Source: Candidatus Bathyarchaeota archaeon
Lineage (GTDB): Archaea > Thermoproteota > Bathyarchaeia > 40CM-2-53-6 > RBG-13-38-9
Direction: 5' to 3'
DNA: 53,964 nt
Assembly (NCBI GenBank): GCA_018397035.1
Contig: JAGTQV010000001.1
Span: 20,755-74,718, forward strand
Part shown: positions 17,759 to 26,216 of the stretch, one piece after another
Layout of the letters: every line of letters begins with the position of its first letter
How positions within the stretch are numbered: position 1 is the stretch's first letter
The notes under the pieces: model-generated
What the model saw: the letters and a program-made list of their open reading frames with translations, nothing else
What the model was told of the DNA's origin: nothing
Database searches by the model: none
Made by a program: the position numbers and the translations under genes

Positions 17759-17919
17759 CAAGCCTTTTGAGTGGGGTCAGTGAGGTCTGGATTGGAGATT
17801 TGACAGTGAGCACCGACGAGTACTATGAGTTACTCCAGCTAGGAATAATATCTCTCGGAATACTAGCGACGATCTTAGCGTTCCTGTTTGTTGGCTACGA
17901 GAAGAGCGGCGGGAAGTAG
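17737..17919 (+). CDS. Small single-pass membrane protein
   Basis: The 60-residue frame ends with one clear membrane segment (LGIISLGILATILAFLFVGY) and a basic tail (EKSGGK). The ATG at 17737 overlaps the SWIM gene by 22 bp. A GTG at 17806 preceded by GGAG at 8 bp would give a 38-residue form (MSTDEYYELL...) and may be the real start. I do not recognise a family. Confidence 0.5.
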   Translation: MEEEHQIASLLSGVSEVWIGDLTVSTDEYYELLQLGIISLGILATILAFLFVGYEKSGGK

Positions 17920-17948
17920 TCTCCGGCAGTCCAGCCAATCAGACTAGT

Positions 17949-20588
17949 TCATTTAATGGCTGCTGAAATCGCTGGATTAAGATTCTTGAACTTGGAGATG
18001 TACTCTACCCTTTCCTTTTTGAGAGATTGAACATAGTAGGAGACTTGCTCTGGAGAGTAGTATCTGCTGAGATCGAACTTCTTCATGTCCACGCCTGGAA
18101 CACTGGCAGGTATCTTTACGCCGAAGTAGGCGTCATCAGTCCACTCAATCTCGCCTCGAGCTATACCCCTTATCACAGCTGCCATCTCGGGAATCTCCAC
18201 CCTGACCACCTTCTGTTTAACTATCTTGGATCCGTCTTCAGCCCTGAGTATTATCTCGCCCACTCCACCAGTATTAAGCTGGTAGAACTGTATCTTGTCT
18301 TCATGCCGCTTCACGAACTCGTAGAAGCGATTGCCCTCCTCAGCCTCATCACCAATTATGAACGGGTTTGTACCTACCTCACGAACAGACTCACCTGCCC
18401 TTCTGGGGTCGCTGCCAGAGGTTTCGACTGACTCCCCCAGCATGAAGGCGGCTGCAGCCTGTTCAGCCGTAAGCTTAGAAGCGATCGGGACTACTGTGTT
18501 TCTGCGCGTTATGAATATTATTATCAGCCCATCCATTTCATTTACTGGAGGCAGGTTCACTGTGGGGCTTCGATACTCCCCGAAGTCATCCCTCTGCATT
18601 ATCCCCCTCGCATTTCCCGTCAGAGTCTCGTCACCAAAGTACACGTTACCTAAGTAGTCTACCATCACGTTTTCGAAGATCGCGTCCGGCTTTGTGATGG
18701 CGTTATAGATCAGCGGCTGTATCTCCGGCGTCACCCCTTCAGTCTTCAGGTAGAAGCCTTTCTCGGTCCCGAACGCTGAGCAGTCCGGACGCAGGAAGAC
18801 AACATCATCCTGAATTATCTCAATCCTCTCCCCCTCGGCGGTCAAGCCGTGATTATGACAGGTATGCGTCGTTTTGCCGGTGGCAGTAAGGCCGAAGATC
18901 AGCATGCCGTAACGCCGTACCTTACCATCTCGGCATCTGGCACGCAGGATCTTGGCGCCGGCATGCAAACCGAGCATTCCATGTTGCTTCGCCATCCACA
19001 TCGCCATACGCAGAAAGCCTTTCTTTGCTTCTCCATAGTAGTCGGTTCCAAGGACGTAGGTCACCCCGACTTCAGGGAAGACGAGTATCTGCCTGTCTTT
19101 CTCCTGCCATTCAGGGATGTACACCAGTTGAAGGATAGGTTCGCTCGGTCTAGATCTAGGGGGGAAGAGAGTTTGACTCACCATGTAGGCTAAGCGAACC
19201 ATCTCCTTCCTTTGGACGGATACGTACAGCGTGCAGTGAGGGGTGAATACTGGGTTATCGCCCATGGTACGCTCTACAGCCACAAGGGGGGCCAGCTCAA
19301 GGTACTTATGGACCTCCTTCACAGTTTGAGGGAGATTCCTAAGTATCTCCCTCTGACGTGGATTCAGGTTTCTCTGTTGCACCTTAGAACTACCGACATA
19401 TACCGTCAGGTTAGCGCTCCTGTTCTTCACTGTAGATGTGAAGTTGTAGTTGCCGAAGGTTGTCTTTGTACCATGCTCCTCAGCCATAGCTCTTACTTGT
19501 TTCTCATCGAGAAAGTTGACGTTCGACCGTGATCTCAGTGAATCCACGACCGACTTTATCTCTTGGAGATTCACCAGCGGCGCAGTTATCTCTGCTGCCT
19601 TGCTTGGACTTGGCTCCAGATACTCCCTGAATAAGACTATTTCATGTAATCTCCTCTGAACTTCAAAGATGGGTTTTGCCGTGTTTATGCTATAGCAAGC
19701 GACGAACTGAAGTATCTCCTTCAAGAAACTCATAAACTGCTCCCTCTTTTCCTCATTGGCTGCTGAGAGATCCAGCCCTGAAGCTAGGCTGCCAAGGAGA
19801 GCTAGAGCCTCTTGGTTGCTTAGACGCTTATCAATCGTCGAATTCTCCTCGTCAGGTTGCAGGAAGAATATCAACTTTATTCTAGTCGTATCAACGAACT
19901 TCTCGCTCCCACCTATCCACCAGGGATCTAGCATGAAATGATCATCTTCACGCTGACACCTGCGGAGCAGTTCTTGCAGTCGCGGGCTTATTTTGGAAAG
20001 CTCTGTCTTAAGATAGAATTTGCGCTCGCAGGCCTGCGTCGAGAGCCGTCCCTTCTCTCCACCCAGCTGCTCAACAGCGAACAAGTCGTTCGAGTGTATC
20101 CGCGCACGCTCCAGATCCAAGAGAAGGAAGGCATGGGTGGATTTCCCGCTGCCACTGCGGCCTGTTATCATTATCCCTTCACCGTTTACGTCGACCAAGG
20201 CGCCCCGCAGGAGGCTCACACGCTTCTGATCTAACGATACGTCCATCACTATCCTAAGTCCGAGATCCCTCACCGCTTCGTAGCTTTCAGGATTGAAGGC
20301 GACCCCGGTCTTCGTTTCGGAATGGTAGTAGACACCTGTCTCAACCCTTTGCGCTTGACTTATCGCATAAACGATGCCGTGCGGCCTCAGATTGTGATCG
20401 TAAGCTGCAGGGTACCAGTTCTCTTTCCAGAAAGAATCTAGTTTCGCATCGTTCGTGCGAAGCTGAACAACTATCCCGTTTATATTGACGTTCCAGACGT
20501 AGAGCGAGTCGTAACCTAGGTAACGTTCTGCCTGTTTGGTCAGTTCCTTTATTCTTCTCAGTTGGACTTCACTGATTGTCTGCGGCAA
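17949..20588 (-). CDS. pckA: ATP-type PEP carboxykinase fused to a second HPrK-like kinase domain
   Basis: The 879-residue protein has two P-loop kinase domains. The C-terminal domain (about 430-879) follows ATP-dependent PckA: YYGEAKKG with substrate lysine (about 522), metal histidine in LHAGAKI (542), P-loop GLTATGKTT (566-574), kinase-2 pair DD (594-595), GFYLKTEGV, FENVMVDYLGN, arginine in NARG (661) and LNTGGVGE. These sites fit conversion of oxaloacetate to PEP. The N-terminal domain (about 120-330) has its own P-loop GRSGSGKST (143-151), SNDLF in place of the DD strand, and KFYLKTELSKISPRLQEL, which repeats the C-terminal FYLKTE block. It looks like an internal duplication of the HPr kinase/PEPCK fold. 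Usual PckA length is about 530-540, so some 340 residues are extra. Confidence 0.85.
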   Translation of the reverse strand: MPQTISEVQLRRIKELTKQAERYLGYDSLYVWNVNINGIVVQLRTNDAKLDSFWKENWYPAAYDHNLRPHGIVYAISQAQRVETGVYYHSETKTGVAFNPESYEAVRDLGLRIVMDVSLDQKRVSLLRGALVDVNGEGIMITGRSGSGKSTHAFLLLDLERARIHSNDLFAVEQLGGEKGRLSTQACERKFYLKTELSKISPRLQELLRRCQREDDHFMLDPWWIGGSEKFVDTTRIKLIFFLQPDEENSTIDKRLSNQEALALLGSLASGLDLSAANEEKREQFMSFLKEILQFVACYSINTAKPIFEVQRRLHEIVLFREYLEPSPSKAAEITAPLVNLQEIKSVVDSLRSRSNVNFLDEKQVRAMAEEHGTKTTFGNYNFTSTVKNRSANLTVYVGSSKVQQRNLNPRQREILRNLPQTVKEVHKYLELAPLVAVERTMGDNPVFTPHCTLYVSVQRKEMVRLAYMVSQTLFPPRSRPSEPILQLVYIPEWQEKDRQILVFPEVGVTYVLGTDYYGEAKKGFLRMAMWMAKQHGMLGLHAGAKILRARCRDGKVRRYGMLIFGLTATGKTTHTCHNHGLTAEGERIEIIQDDVVFLRPDCSAFGTEKGFYLKTEGVTPEIQPLIYNAITKPDAIFENVMVDYLGNVYFGDETLTGNARGIMQRDDFGEYRSPTVNLPPVNEMDGLIIIFITRRNTVVPIASKLTAEQAAAAFMLGESVETSGSDPRRAGESVREVGTNPFIIGDEAEEGNRFYEFVKRHEDKIQFYQLNTGGVGEIILRAEDGSKIVKQKVVRVEIPEMAAVIRGIARGEIEWTDDAYFGVKIPASVPGVDMKKFDLSRYYSPEQVSYYVQSLKKERVEYISKFKNLNPAISAAIK

Positions 20589-20782
20589 CGTCTTCCCTTC
20601 ACACGCTGGCGTAGAGTGCCTCCAAGCCTGAACATAGCCCGCTCTTATTCGGAAATGTAGCTAGTAAACTTTTCCAGCGACACAACCCGAGGTGAACATC
20701 TCTAACCCTCCCATCCATAGATCTTTGAGTTTCATCCTGAGACTATCATTTTGGAAGAGGGGATAGTGAATTCCAAAGAGAC

Positions 20783-21640
20783 TCACATCGCGAATTCGCG
20801 AATTCTCCTGAGATTCGCTTCATCAGCACCAGGCATGTCGATTGGGGTCTCTAGTATGATGGGGAGTCTGCGGAGTGCCTCAGTGTGCAGGATCGCTCTG
20901 AATCCCTCTTCACCTATGTAACCTAGACCGATATGTTCATGCCTGTCAATCCTTGAGGCCAGCTCGCCCTTAGAATCGTTCGCATGAACGAGCGCGATCA
21001 AGTTTAGCCCTAAGGAATTTTCAAGTTGGGATACTGTAGCCTCAACAGATCTGAGATCTCTTAGGTCGTACCCATATGCAAAGGCGTGGCAAGTATCGAA
21101 ACAGACCGCTACACGTGACTTGCAGACCCGATCAATTATCTCCTGCAAGTCTCTAAATGATGAGCCTATACTGTTTCCTGTTCCTGCCGTATTCTCAAGG
21201 AGGATGGTGGCCCTGCTCTCTGAACTGTCTAACGCAGTATTTATCGCCTCAGTGACACGCTCAATTCCGAGCTTCCGACCTTTTCCGAGGTGACTGCCGA
21301 GGTGGACTACGATGTATGAGATGTCAAGTGCTTTGCACCTATCAAGTTCCTGAATCAGGGCTCTGACAGATCTTCTGTGGATAGTCTTGTTAGGAGAGGA
21401 TAGATTTGCTAAGTATGGCAGATGAGCAAATATAGGAGTCATCCCTGTCAGACGGACTTTGCGCCGAAATTCAGTGGCATCATCTCTGCGGAGCCTTCTA
21501 GACCTCCAAGATCGTGGATTGCGTGTGAATATCTGAAAAGTGTCACAGGACCTCGCTACGGCTCGGTCCACAGCCCTATCGATCTTTCCCGCTATCGAAA
21601 CGTGCAGTCCACACCTGATAGGTGTGTCATCGTTTTCCAC
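20783..21640 (-). CDS. nfo: Endonuclease IV
   Basis: The TIM-barrel AP endonuclease shows its metal ligands: GLHVSIAGKI, FAHLPYLANLSSPN, YIVVHLGSHLG, LLENTAGTGNSIG, VCFDTCHAFAYGYD, LVHANDSKGE with RIDRHEHIGLGYIGEEGF, and the last glutamate in ILETPI. It cuts 5' of abasic sites in base excision repair. I chose a GTG at 21640, just after AAGG, because it gives an N terminus that matches the family. The longer frame from 21754 adds 38 residues with no match. Confidence 0.9.
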   Translation of the reverse strand: MENDDTPIRCGLHVSIAGKIDRAVDRAVARSCDTFQIFTRNPRSWRSRRLRRDDATEFRRKVRLTGMTPIFAHLPYLANLSSPNKTIHRRSVRALIQELDRCKALDISYIVVHLGSHLGKGRKLGIERVTEAINTALDSSESRATILLENTAGTGNSIGSSFRDLQEIIDRVCKSRVAVCFDTCHAFAYGYDLRDLRSVEATVSQLENSLGLNLIALVHANDSKGELASRIDRHEHIGLGYIGEEGFRAILHTEALRRLPIILETPIDMPGADEANLRRIREFAM

Positions 21641-21815
21641 AAGGCATCCTTGCCGACAAGGGATACAGACGAGTTCTGATGTTGAGTGCTCGTCTCCACG
21701 TTTATTCAGACCATAAACATTCTTCTTGAGTATTCTGAGGTCTTCACCGTTCACTGTTGGAACTCCAAACTTAGGTTTCTTTCGCCTTCACCTTACCTCG
21801 AATGTTCACGACCTA

Positions 21816-22199
21816 TCATGAAGGGCAAGCTATCGCATCAACTTCTATCAGAAGCTCTGGAAGCGGGAGCTTGACACCAACAGTAACTCTTGCTGGAGGA
21901 TCAGTTGGGAAATACATCTTGAAGACTTCATTCATCACTTTGAAATCCTCCAAATTCGTCAGGTACACTGTGGTTTTGACTACGTCCTTCATGGAGGATC
22001 CTGCGGCTTCAAGAACGGCTTTAATGTTTTCCATGACCTGTGTCGCCTGTTCTCTTATTCCTCCCTCTACCACTTTGCCGGTACGGGGATCGAACGCGAC
22101 GAAACCTGACACGTATATCACACCGCCGGCTTTGATGGCTTGTGAGTAGGGAGCTATAGGTATCGGCGCCTTCTCCGTTCTGATAACAATCTTTTCCAT
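21816..22199 (-). CDS. RidA family enamine/imine deaminase
   Basis: The 127-residue protein has the family N terminus KAPIPIAPYSQAIKAG, YVSGFVAFDPRTGKVV, the VLEAAGSSMKDVVKTTVYLTNLEDF stretch and the signature PARVTVGVKLPLPELLIEVDAIA, with the arginine that binds carboxylates. RidA enzymes clear reactive 2-aminoacrylate and related imines. The ATG at 22199 was chosen over one 30 bp upstream because MEKIVIRTEKAP is the family start. Confidence 0.93.
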   Translation of the reverse strand: MEKIVIRTEKAPIPIAPYSQAIKAGGVIYVSGFVAFDPRTGKVVEGGIREQATQVMENIKAVLEAAGSSMKDVVKTTVYLTNLEDFKVMNEVFKMYFPTDPPARVTVGVKLPLPELLIEVDAIACPS

Positions 22200-22232
22200 A
22201 CGTCCACCAAGTACGTATTGGCAAGGCACATA

Positions 22233-22240
22233 CTATTTAT
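22233..22240 (-). promoter_or_regulatory. TATA box of ridA
   Basis: On the minus strand ATAAATAG lies about 34-41 bp upstream of the RidA ATG, a normal position for an archaeal TATA element with a short leader. Confidence 0.5.
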
Positions 22241-22508
22241 GTCTTAGTTGCCAGATATGTGGCGCGACTCGAGAAGGGAAGCTTTGAAAGTCACACCCAC
22301 GAAGACTGGAGGTCTGGATTGATCATATCCGTAAGCACCCTTCACTCCAGCCCATTGATCATGCCACAGACTCGCACTTCATTTCCACCCTTGAATTCAA
22401 CCATGATCCCCCTCTCCTCAGTTTGCCCAGAACCAATACGACTTTCGTTTCTTGACGAGAATACGAGCGTGGTGCATTCTGCGACTCATACGGCAGACCT
22501 GTAACAGG
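22241..22508. other. Gap with no supported gene
   Basis: Between the ridA promoter and the next gene on the same strand I find only short frames without codon-like composition or recognisable motifs. Confidence 0.5.
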
Positions 22509-22709
22509 TTAACAGTTCCGGCCGCTCTTTCTCTTCACCGTTACAGTAGCGCCTTCCCAGCCGTCAACACCTCTAAGGGAGTCTATCATTCCGGCAACGA
22601 CGCTGGAGACAAACTTCTGGACAAATCTGTTCAGCGGTATGTCTCTTCCGTCGATAGTTATCGCAACCACGATATCTTCTGTACCCATCCATCTCACCGC
22701 AAACAACAT
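22509..22709 (-). CDS. Small conserved-looking archaeal protein
   Basis: The 66-residue product (MLFAVRWMGTEDIVV...) has alternating hydrophobic strands and an amphipathic helix (LNRFVQKFVSSVVAGMIDSLRGV), ending in VTVKRK. It looks like a true folded domain rather than a shadow frame; I recall similar small proteins in related archaea but cannot name one. An upstream minus-strand ACTTATACC about 25 bp before the ATG at 22709 suggests a leaderless transcript. A longer frame reaching 22871 would overlap nth and seems wrong. Function unknown. Confidence 0.6.
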   Translation of the reverse strand: MLFAVRWMGTEDIVVAITIDGRDIPLNRFVQKFVSSVVAGMIDSLRGVDGWEGATVTVKRKSGRNC

Positions 22710-22820
22710 GCCTCCAACGAATATCTTCAAGGTATAAGTTGTTCGCTCTGCAGGGAATGGCCGTTTGAAGAGTTCAGAAGTAGAACTCAGATGATTCGTG
22801 GTACGTGGTGAGGGCCGGAG

Positions 22821-23528
22821 TTGCCATGTAGTTTTGCAAAGATCTTCAGGCTCATCAAGGCCATGAACCACCCTACTGAACAGCCAGCAGGTCAGAGTAC
22901 TTTAAGTGAAGGCTTGAATCATGACCCCTTCAAGATTCTGATAACAACGATACTGTCCCAGCGGACAAGGGATGAGAATACACGGAGGGCTTCAGCCCAA
23001 CTCTTCTCGATGTATCCAGATGTAGAGAGTCTAGCCAACGCAGACGAAAAGACGGTGAAGAGACTAATTCGACCTTCAGGTTTCTATCACACAAAGGCGA
23101 AGTCAGTTATCTCCATTGCACAAATACTGTTAAGAGAGTATGGTGGACATGTACCTTCAGAACTCGATAAGCTGCTTGAACTTCCTTCAGTCGGACGCAA
23201 GACCGCTAACTGTGTTTTGGCATATGGGTTCCGTATACCCGCGATTCCAGTGGATACACACGTACACAGAATAGCAAATCGCCTATCGATCGTCAAGTCA
23301 AGGGAGCCTAGAGAGACAGAGAGGCAGCTCCGTGAAAAGGTCAAGAGGAACTACTGGTTAGACCTCAATGAGGAGTTTGTAAGATTCGGCCAAAGAGTCT
23401 GCAGGCCTGTTAGACCAAGATGCCTAGTGTGTACTCTGAAGTCATGTTGCAATTGGTACCGGACCAATTGTAGAGTTGAAGGAAGCTTTGGCGTGAGGGG
23501 GGCAACTAGGTCCGGTGTTCAAAAATAA
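22821..23528 (+). CDS. nth: Endonuclease III
   Basis: The 235-residue DNA glycosylase/AP lyase has the helix-hairpin-helix LPSVGRKTANCVLAYGF with the catalytic lysine, the catalytic aspartate in PVDTHVHRIANRL, and a 4Fe-4S cysteine set CRPVRPRCLVCTLKSCC. SQRTRDENT near residue 46 is the family N-terminal motif. It removes oxidised pyrimidines. The start is a TTG at 22821. The last ~20 residues after the cluster are extra, and the stop overlaps the convergent RPA gene by 10 bp. Confidence 0.93.
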   Translation: MPCSFAKIFRLIKAMNHPTEQPAGQSTLSEGLNHDPFKILITTILSQRTRDENTRRASAQLFSMYPDVESLANADEKTVKRLIRPSGFYHTKAKSVISIAQILLREYGGHVPSELDKLLELPSVGRKTANCVLAYGFRIPAIPVDTHVHRIANRLSIVKSREPRETERQLREKVKRNYWLDLNEEFVRFGQRVCRPVRPRCLVCTLKSCCNWYRTNCRVEGSFGVRGATRSGVQK

Positions 23529-25066
23529 TTGCTGAGTAAATCTCCTTCATTAGAGATTCTTCCAGTTCCCCCAAGAATTTCCATAGTCGTTAGACTGGTG
23601 GATGACATAACCAGCTCTCTCTGCATGTTGAGTCGAGGCTGTATGCCAACAAACCTGACTTTCGTCCCAGCCCTTAACCCCATAGCTCTCTCTGCAAGTT
23701 CCCTCCACAACATGAGCCGAGCCACAGCGCTCCCGTCATCCAACACTACCGTTGCTACCTTTGCGCTCTCGCCACCTCTAACCTGAACAGTGCCAACTTC
23801 AGCATCTCTGATGAGAGTCCCTTCGATGATTACGGGACGTGAGAGATCTAAGAGCTGGCCGATAAGTGTTCTATTCGGGTATACAAGCACTGAGTCGACT
23901 GATTCAGGGTTTACCGTCAGCTTACCGGAGTTCCCCAAGCTGATAAAGACCTCCCCGGCTTTCTCTCTTACTTGGCCGCCCTCAATCATGAGTATATCAC
24001 CTTCACGCACCGCATCTGCAAGCTCTAGCTTCTCGTCCCAGAGATAGAGCCTGATGAGGCCGGTGTTGTCTCCTGCAAGAAGAGGCCTATATCGGCTAGT
24101 TTGGCCACTCGTCTTTCTGTACTCCCTCACGCCGCCTACAGTTATGGCCTTGACCAATAGTGTGAGATCCTTGTCGTTAGGCTTGATGCTTGAAATAGGG
24201 CGATGCTTATGTATGCCCAGCTTCAAGTAGGATGGCTTCTCCTTAAGTATCGAAGCAATACTATCGGCTGTGATGTGTACCTCGAGGCTTCCAGATAGAT
24301 CTGCCTTCACTTTTCCACCTATTATCTGGAGAGTATCACCCTCCCTGAGTCTGGACAGTTCCTGCGCTCTGCCGTCCCAAGCTACAACACTTACAGCGAC
24401 TTCTTGATCCCTTATAGTAGCTCGCAGCACGACCCCTTCACGCTGCTCCTTGGCGAAAGATGTAATCTTTGGTGGGGAATCGATTATTCCGGCTACATTC
24501 ACTTCATCGCCTAACCTGAGACTGTCGAGTCGCGTGAGGAAGTTCTGGAGGTCTGGGTATTCTTGTTTGTACTGGTCTGAAGCGATCACAGTAATCTCTG
24601 ATCTCTCGTTGCAATTGAGTTCGACAGACCCAAGCCGACCTGAACGAGTGTATCCGTGTGTCAGCCGGACTACTTGTCCTTCAAGACTACTTCCCGCAAG
24701 ATTATCAGCTTGGTCGTCCCAGAGGAGACACTTCACTGTTCCAGTCTTGTCAGCCAAGATGAGCCTGAGCAACTTCCCCAAGGTGCCGTTCCGCCGACGG
24801 AACTCTCGAACGGGCGACTGGGCAATGACTCTGCCCTTCACCGTTACGTCGCTGAGATTACAGACTAGGTCAGCGATCTTAATCTCACTAAAGGATCTAC
24901 CGTTAACCCTAACCTCTAAGTCCTGAGCAACAAGTCTTGCAGCACCTTCATCAGACAGCAAACCATGAGCATCTGCTTTCTTCTTCTCAATCAAGTCTTG
25001 TAGGTCATTCTGCGTAAGGTCTTGCCTCTGTTCCAGTATCTTTCTAGTTATCTCCTCTAGATTCAT
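23519..25066 (-). CDS. Replication protein A, multi-OB-fold
   Basis: The ~515-residue protein is built of repeated OB folds: VTVKGRVIAQSPVREFRR...KCLLWDD, a second with VNVAGIIDSPPKITSF...VVAWDG, a third with YRPLLAGDNTGLIRLYLWDE, and a fourth near the C terminus (VARLMLWRELAERA). Each has the typical strand pattern ending in LxLWD. It coats single-stranded DNA in replication and repair. No zinc finger is seen. I chose the ATG at 25066 (MNLEEITRKIL), which leaves 16 bp after the upstream gene; an ATG at 25108 would overlap it by 26 bp. Confidence 0.9.
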   Translation of the reverse strand: MNLEEITRKILEQRQDLTQNDLQDLIEKKKADAHGLLSDEGAARLVAQDLEVRVNGRSFSEIKIADLVCNLSDVTVKGRVIAQSPVREFRRRNGTLGKLLRLILADKTGTVKCLLWDDQADNLAGSSLEGQVVRLTHGYTRSGRLGSVELNCNERSEITVIASDQYKQEYPDLQNFLTRLDSLRLGDEVNVAGIIDSPPKITSFAKEQREGVVLRATIRDQEVAVSVVAWDGRAQELSRLREGDTLQIIGGKVKADLSGSLEVHITADSIASILKEKPSYLKLGIHKHRPISSIKPNDKDLTLLVKAITVGGVREYRKTSGQTSRYRPLLAGDNTGLIRLYLWDEKLELADAVREGDILMIEGGQVREKAGEVFISLGNSGKLTVNPESVDSVLVYPNRTLIGQLLDLSRPVIIEGTLIRDAEVGTVQVRGGESAKVATVVLDDGSAVARLMLWRELAERAMGLRAGTKVRFVGIQPRLNMQRELVMSSTSLTTMEILGGTGRISNEGDLLSNYF

Positions 25067-25082
25067 GGTGGTGAGCCTGACG

Positions 25083-26156
25083 CTACCTGAAAGCCTTCCA
25101 GTATTCACTGAGGGCTGCCTTAACCTGCATGATCCGCTCCTTTATCGCTTGATTCTCTTTCTGTTCTGGTGTGGTTCTCGGCTCGAAGATCTTTAGGTTT
25201 AACCCTGACTGAGCGACTAATATGCCTGCTATGATTCTCGGAAGGGCTTCCAAGTTGTATCCTCCCTCCAGAGCCATCGCTAACCTCCCACTACAATGCC
25301 TGTCCGCTATACGCATCACCAGCTTTGTGATGCAGAAGTATTCATCGACTGAGAAATGCAGATTTGCGATTGGATCAGCAAAGTAGGCATCTTGCCCAGC
25401 AGAGACAGCAATTATTTCAGGCTTAAACTCGTCGGCTAGAGGTTCGATCAATTCTTTAACTATCTCTCTGTAGACTTCTCCTGAGGTGCCTGGTGGCAGC
25501 GGCAGGTTCACGTTGTAACCCTCACCTTCCCCTTCACCTATCTCATCTATAGTGCCTGTTCCAGGGTACAGGGGCATCTGGTGTGTAGAGAAGTATAGAA
25601 CCGTTGGATCCGAGTAGAATATGTTTTGTGTCCCGTTGCCGTGGTGAACATCCCAATCTATGATCATGAAGCGTTTCATCCTGTATCTGGTTCTGAGGTG
25701 TTCAACCATAAGAGCTATGTTGTTAAAGTAGCAGAAGCCTCCGCCAAAATCTCTTCCGGCATGATGGCCTGGAGGCCGGATAAGCGCAAAGGAGTTCTTC
25801 ACCTTACCTTCAGCGACTACTCCACCGGCCAGCATCGCGCCCCCAGCACTCAATCTAGCGATATCATAGGTGCTTGGAGGAACTGGTGTGTCGAGAGTCA
25901 GCATTCCACCTCGTCCGCTGAGCCTCCTTATTCTCTCAATGTATTGAATTGTATGAACTAACCTTAACTCTTCGACAGTTGCAGGTTCCGGTTTGAAGAG
26001 GTGAACATCTGGATCTTCCAGAAGGCCTACCTCGCTCAGATACTGTATCGTTCCGGTGATCCGCTCAGGCCTTTCAGGATGAGCTGGACCTAAACTGTGC
26101 TTAGCATAGTCTGGATGGTATATCAGTCCAGTCGTCAGCGCTCGGTCATCTCTCAA
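25083..26156 (-). CDS. Histone deacetylase family hydrolase
   Basis: The 357-residue zinc hydrolase has the class II-like HDAC motifs: HPERPERI, LIRPPGHHAGRDFGGGFCYFNNIAL with the two catalytic histidines, IIDWDVHHGNGTQ with zinc ligands, STHQMPLYPGTG, VSAGQDAYFADP and the catalytic tyrosine region ALEGGYNLEAL. Archaeal members may act on acetylated proteins such as Alba or on acetylpolyamines; which one is not shown. It is followed by RPA and preceded by Lhr on the same strand, so it may share their transcript. Confidence 0.92.
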   Translation of the reverse strand: MRDDRALTTGLIYHPDYAKHSLGPAHPERPERITGTIQYLSEVGLLEDPDVHLFKPEPATVEELRLVHTIQYIERIRRLSGRGGMLTLDTPVPPSTYDIARLSAGGAMLAGGVVAEGKVKNSFALIRPPGHHAGRDFGGGFCYFNNIALMVEHLRTRYRMKRFMIIDWDVHHGNGTQNIFYSDPTVLYFSTHQMPLYPGTGTIDEIGEGEGEGYNVNLPLPPGTSGEVYREIVKELIEPLADEFKPEIIAVSAGQDAYFADPIANLHFSVDEYFCITKLVMRIADRHCSGRLAMALEGGYNLEALPRIIAGILVAQSGLNLKIFEPRTTPEQKENQAIKERIMQVKAALSEYWKAFR

Positions 26157-26216
26157 TACGTTCTAGATATTTCATAGAGTTGACGTAGCTGTTAGCTAAC
26201 ATGGAGCGGAGACCAC

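Noticed and set aside
22259-22504. Plus-strand frame of 81 codons before nth
   Set aside because: The composition is unlike coding sequence here and there is no domain or start signal.
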